NCBI GenBank assembly: GCA_963663615.1
Contig: OY760517.1
Span: forward strand, 3,348,001-3,412,000
Origin: G963663615 sp963663615
GTDB lineage: Bacteria; Bacteroidota; Ignavibacteria; Ignavibacteriales; Melioribacteraceae
Length of the DNA: 64,000 nt
Reading direction: 5' to 3'
The translations under genes and the position numbers were made by a program. The notes beneath the pieces were generated by a model. It did no database searches. It saw only the letters and a program-made list of their open reading frames with translations, and was not told the DNA's origin. Numbering within the stretch: the first letter of the stretch is position 1; the number at the start of each line of letters is the position of its first letter. Shown here piece after piece: positions 60,572-64,000 of this stretch.

Positions 60572-61726
60572 ATGTCGCAAATTATAACCTATAACCTAAA
60601 AGCTGAGGGCAGCTCTATTAACTTCTATAAAGAGCTTTCCATTTTTACATTTCAGATTATTGAAGAAGCTAACATATTTTTTGAAAACTTTTTAGCTGAT
60701 TATAAAGATTACATAAGCAAGCACTCCCTCGAAAAACTCCGCTCCAATGAAGAATATATATTCGATTTGCTACTAACAGGTTTACTTTGGGACAACTATC
60801 ACTTTAATGCATTAAAATCAGAGCTACTGTTCACGCTACTTCATAAGAAACTTTATAACATGAGACGAAAATACAAATCTGCAAAAAAGTGGATTGATAA
60901 TATAAGATGCATCCTGGCAACAAAGTTTTTGGAACACAGCTCAAATAGTGAACAGACTGAAGTATTTAATACTCCCCACTTTAAGCGTTTAATAAGATGG
61001 CTGGCTGCCACAGGTGAGTATCAGGAAGAAGTTGAAAGATTAAAACTGCTATGCACCTGGATTGAACAATTACCCGAGAGTATCTCGATTAGGTATCTTT
61101 CGGAAATTCATGCATTTGCCAAGCTATTTACAAAACAATCCGAAACTGTGTTGGGAAAATATACTTTTAATGCAAATGCCTTTATTGAAAACAACCTCGA
61201 AAAATACAAAGAAAGGAAAGACTATATTTTTTGCGGCAAAAAACAGGTTGAGTACCACCTTAATATGGTAGGCTCAGAACTTATGAACATTTCGTTTTCA
61301 AGGGATTTCCATAGTACTGAAGAGAAAGCGTTATTACTACCTGAGTGCATGAGACTACACCTTAACGATAGCTGCAAGGCTAAACAAGCCGGACTTGATA
61401 AAATTTGTAGCGATTGCTCATCAGATTGTAACGTATATAAATACAAGAAACTGGGTGAGGAGTTAGGATTTACAGTTCATATAATTCCGCACTCAAACGA
61501 TTTTTCCTGTTGGTTGGAGTCATTTGCCGCAGGTAAAAATGTTGGTGTTATTGGCGTTACATGTATCCTCAATCTAATCCAGGGTGGTTTGGAGTTAAAA
61601 AAGTTAAACGTTCCGGCTCAGTGTGTTTTTCTTGATTACTGTAGCTGTAATACTCACAGGAATAAAAATGGGTTTTCAACTGATATTTGCAAGGAAAAGT
61701 TAATCAGCATATTAAATATTCGTTAA
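60572..61726 (+). CDS. DUF116 family cysteine-rich protein
   Basis: A 384-residue cytoplasmic protein. The N-terminal half (about 1-215) is helical and rich in leucine and charged residues. The C-terminal half (about 255-384) is the DUF116 domain: LLLPECMRLHLNDSCKAKQA, KICSDCSSDCNVYKYKKLGE, IIPHSNDFSCW, VIGVTCILNLIQGGLELKKL and CVFLDYCSCNTHRNKNG. The many cysteines suggest a metal or iron-sulfur site, as expected for this family of unknown activity. The long helical N-terminal part is unusual for DUF116 and may be a lineage-specific fusion. It is divergent from the sigma-factor operon. Confidence 0.8.
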   Translation: MSQIITYNLKAEGSSINFYKELSIFTFQIIEEANIFFENFLADYKDYISKHSLEKLRSNEEYIFDLLLTGLLWDNYHFNALKSELLFTLLHKKLYNMRRKYKSAKKWIDNIRCILATKFLEHSSNSEQTEVFNTPHFKRLIRWLAATGEYQEEVERLKLLCTWIEQLPESISIRYLSEIHAFAKLFTKQSETVLGKYTFNANAFIENNLEKYKERKDYIFCGKKQVEYHLNMVGSELMNISFSRDFHSTEEKALLLPECMRLHLNDSCKAKQAGLDKICSDCSSDCNVYKYKKLGEELGFTVHIIPHSNDFSCWLESFAAGKNVGVIGVTCILNLIQGGLELKKLNVPAQCVFLDYCSCNTHRNKNGFSTDICKEKLISILNIR

Positions 61727-61847
61727 TTGTATAGATTAAAACATTTTTTAAACTATAACTAAAGCACATCTAATTATTTGTAATGATAATTTCTTATAGT
61801 GGGATTATACACATTAAACGGTTAAGGGTCTGCACAGTTGGAACAAA

Positions 61848-62721
61848 ATGGGTCTGTTCGCCAAAATATTCTTTTTCTCACTTGTTTTACTTTCATTTAC
61901 TCTGGTTATTACTACATTTTCATGGTTTAGGTCCAACTCACTTGGTGAAGAGCTAACTGCACAAATGATACTGAAACAATTTGCCAAAGCAAGAATTCTG
62001 GAAAAAGAATTCGTATCAACTCGCGAAATTAGTGTTGTTAACAAACACAGTCAAATTATTACCGACATCATCAATACTATTGAGAATAAAAATCAAAGTA
62101 GGCTTTCTAATAGTATTGCTAATAAATTTCGAGAGTATGAAAACCAGTTTGGCAATTTCATAAATATCACTAAAAAACGCGGACTAAATGAAAACAGCGG
62201 TGCCGAAGGAGAATTCAGAAAATCAGTACATGTTATTGAAGAATTGGTTAAAACAGCAGATAGAAATGATATTCTGGTTCAAATGCTCATGGCAAGAAGA
62301 GCCGAAAAAGATTACTTCCTTTTGGGCACACCAAAATAAAATTATTATTGAGCTTGATAATGCGTCGGTAATAATAGATGATTTGCTTAACAGTATTCTT
62401 AAAGAAAAGCAGGAAACCGCAGCATTTTTCAATAACCTGATGTACACGGCTGTTATTGTAACATTTATTATAGGCTTGTTACTTGCATGGCTAATTGTAA
62501 GTCGCCTTACAAAACCTGCAAAAAAACTAAAGCTTGCTGCCGAAGGAATAAACGAAAACCTTGAAAGAATACAACATGTATCAAGAAACTCGCTTGAGAG
62601 TGCCGAAAAAATTACAAGTGCCGTTGAACGATTAAATCATCTTAGTCGCGAACTGCAAATTATAATGTGCGAATTTAAATTTGAAACAGAAGAAGAAAAG
62701 GAAAGATTTCTTTTAAATTAA
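61848..62721 (+). pseudogene. Decayed chemotaxis receptor: frameshift and missing signalling domain
   Basis: Two frames encode one receptor. Frame 1 (to 62339) has a transmembrane helix (FFFSLVLLSFTLVITTFSWF) and a helical sensor domain ending MARRAEKDYFLLGTPK. Frame 2 continues as KIIIELDNASVIIDDLLNSI, a second helix (TAVIVTFIIGLLLAWLIV), and a HAMP-like start (SRLTKPAKKLKLAAEGINEN). Deleting one A in the AAAA run at 62333-62336 would join them. The protein then jumps to NHLSRELQIIMCEFKF, similar to LNRLSEELNDQIMVFKI at the end of the receptor at 57031. So the whole signalling hairpin is absent. Two lesions favour a pseudogene. Confidence 0.75.
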
Positions 62722-62859
62722 GCTCGGATATTGATTCCAAAAATAATTACCTGACAGTTTTTTCTTGCCGTTAAGGACCACTCCTTAACGGAATAGCCAG
62801 CGACAAGCAATAACATGTTGAACCACTAACGTAGTAACGTAATCATCCTCTTCACCGAA

Positions 62860-62881
62860 TTTCTACTAAACTTTAACCACT
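62860..62881 (+). repeat. 22-bp block shared with 42726-42747
   Basis: Identical copy of the block in the ftcD-meaB gap. The 280 bases around it have no gene. The inverted form of ACGTTAGTGGTTCAACA (51395) also occurs just before it, near 62815-62832. Confidence 0.7.
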
Positions 62882-62937
62882 CCGTGAAAAAAGGTATTAT
62901 TAGGCAAAAAATGTGATTATTTGTGAAGGTTGGCGTT

Positions 62938-62964
62938 AAAAAAAGCGGATGCAAATGCACCCGC
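62938..62964 (-). terminator. Rho-independent terminator after glnA
   Basis: On the - strand GCGGGTGCA / TGCATCCGC form a 9-bp stem (one G-U) with a two-base loop, followed by seven Ts. It lies about 38 bases after the glnA stop. Confidence 0.85.
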
Positions 62965-63001
62965 TCCGCGAATAGTGACTCTCTGTTATGAGAATTAAGA
63001 T

Positions 63002-64000
63002 TTATACATCATAGTATAATGCAAATTCATGCGGATGTGGCTGAAGTGCCATTGGTTTAATTTCACGATCGAATTTGTAATCAATCCATGTTTTAATAAC
63101 ATCTTCAGTAAACACATCACCTTTTAGCAAGAACTCATGATCATCGGCAAGTGCTTTTAGTGCTGCACTCAATGATTCAGGAGTTGAAGGCACATCTGCC
63201 AATTCTTCAGGATCCATATCATAAATATTTTTATCTAACGGCTCACCTGGGTCTATTCTATTTATAATACCATCAAGACCAGCCATCATAATTGCAGAAA
63301 ATGCAAGATATGGATTAGCTGAAGGATCAGGACATCTGAATTCAACACGTTTGGCTTTTGGACTGTTTGAGTATAGTGGAATACGGCAAGCAGCTGAACG
63401 GTTACTTTGTGAATATGCTAGTCTTACCGGAGCTTCAAAACCAGGAACCAAACGTTTGTATGAGTTTGTAGTTGGGTTTGTAAATGCTAGAAGTGCAGGG
63501 GCATGTTTAATAATACCACCAATATAATAAAGTGCTGTTTCACTTAATCCGGCATAACCATTACCTGCAAAAAGTGGTTTGCCATCTTTCCATAAACTTG
63601 AGTGAACATGCATACCACTACCATTATCGTCCATAATTGGTTTAGGCATGTAAGTAACAGTTTTACCATGCATTTTAGCAGTGTTTTTAATAATATATTT
63701 GAACATTAGCAACTGATCGGAAGCAGCTAATAATTCATCGAATTTAAGATCAATTTCACACTGACCACCACTTGCTACTTCGTGATGCTGTGCTTCAACT
63801 ATCATACCTGCTTCTTCAAGGTTAAGTACCATTTCGTTACGAAGATCATTTAGTGCGTCTGTAGGTGGTACAGGAAAATAACCTTCTTTGTAACGAGGTT
63901 TGTAACCAAGGTTTGGACCTTCATCGGTACCAGTGTTCCAGCGACCTTCTACAGAATCAACCATGTAATAGGAGCTGTTTGGAGTTGAATCGAAACGTAC
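63002..64000 (-). CDS. glnA: Glutamine synthetase type I, 5' end outside window
   Basis: Makes glutamine from glutamate, ammonia and ATP. The frame continues past the ATG at 63964 to the window edge, so the N-terminus is missing and that ATG is internal; about 332 residues are visible. Signatures: EAQHHEVASGGQCEIDL (the metal-binding HHE region), NGSGMHVHSSLWKDG, NPTTNSYKRLVPGFEAPV (the substrate and ATP loop) and RVEFRCPDPSANPYLAF. The tyrosine in KNIYDMDPEE matches the adenylylation site of GSI-beta enzymes. It fits with the ammonium transporter at 55721, though an operon cannot be shown. A strong terminator follows. Confidence 0.96.
   Translation of the reverse strand, partial: VRFDSTPNSSYYMVDSVEGRWNTGTDEGPNLGYKPRYKEGYFPVPPTDALNDLRNEMVLNLEEAGMIVEAQHHEVASGGQCEIDLKFDELLAASDQLLMFKYIIKNTAKMHGKTVTYMPKPIMDDNGSGMHVHSSLWKDGKPLFAGNGYAGLSETALYYIGGIIKHAPALLAFTNPTTNSYKRLVPGFEAPVRLAYSQSNRSAACRIPLYSNSPKAKRVEFRCPDPSANPYLAFSAIMMAGLDGIINRIDPGEPLDKNIYDMDPEELADVPSTPESLSAALKALADDHEFLLKGDVFTEDVIKTWIDYKFDREIKPMALQPHPHEFALYYDV

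Noticed and set aside
62325..62345. Programmed ribosomal frameshift in the receptor-like gene
   Set aside because: No recognised slippery signal or stimulatory structure was seen, and the missing signalling domain favours decay.
63962..63964. ATG at 63964 as the start of glnA
   Set aside because: The frame continues to the window edge with glutamine synthetase sequence (FDSTPNSSYYM).

Overview
The window looks like chromosomal DNA of an AT-rich, Gram-negative member of the Bacteroidetes/Chlorobi group, most likely the Ignavibacteria. Three things suggest this. Two secreted proteins end in a type IX secretion sorting domain with the NYPNPFNPST motif typical of Ignavibacteria and relatives. 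Two PorV-type outer-membrane proteins are present. At least one promoter (in front of the tracrRNA) fits the Bacteroidetes -33 TTG / -7 TAnnTTTG pattern. No tRNA, rRNA, transposase or phage gene was seen.

Layout. 1-5.2 kb: threonine operon thrA (5' end outside the window), asd, thrB, thrC. 5.2-10.2 kb: a secreted metallopeptidase-like protein, a membrane-anchored LuxR regulator and a large sensor kinase. 10.6-12.9 kb: a GH3 beta-glucosidase. 13.0-19.2 kb: a complete type II-C CRISPR-Cas system, with an array of 20 full repeats plus one degenerate repeat, cas2, cas1, cas9 and a divergent tracrRNA that I located from its 16-bp pairing with the repeat. 19.3-27.3 kb: a K+ channel, a pair of paralogous lipoproteins around a barrel-like protein, and a spermidine synthase / DUF350 / lipoprotein / DUF4178 operon. 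27.5-34.5 kb: a secreted alpha-amylase, small membrane proteins, a full and an internally deleted PorV-like protein, a PD40 lipoprotein and two VOC proteins. 35.1-37.8 kb: a restriction-modification pair with a G8 tract in the methyltransferase gene. 37.8-40.5 kb: small exported or membrane proteins and a broken gene.

40.7-51.0 kb: ftcD, meaB, an acetyltransferase, surE, a VWA membrane protein, bacteriohemerythrin and comF. 51.9-53.8 kb: a T9SS-secreted protein with an internal duplication. 54.0-57.0 kb: a LytTR regulator, then a putative porin and the ammonium transporter amtB. 57.0-62.7 kb: a chemotaxis receptor, a sigma / anti-sigma / YbjQ operon, a DUF116 protein and a decayed chemotaxis-receptor gene. 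63.0-64.0 kb: glutamine synthetase, cut by the window end.

How the parts work together. The crRNA orientation of the array is the + strand, convergent with the cas operon on the - strand, and the two meet at a perfect hairpin. The array has three features that deserve attention: a 5'-most repeat that lost only its tracrRNA-pairing end, four spacers that appear to come from one repetitive target in both orientations, and a tracrRNA promoter lying in the cas9 leader. Intergenic regions at 42.5-43.0, 51.0-51.9 and 62.7-62.9 kb share short palindromic or dispersed repeat modules. Gene decay appears at 40.0-40.5, 61.8-62.7 and perhaps 31.9-32.4 kb.
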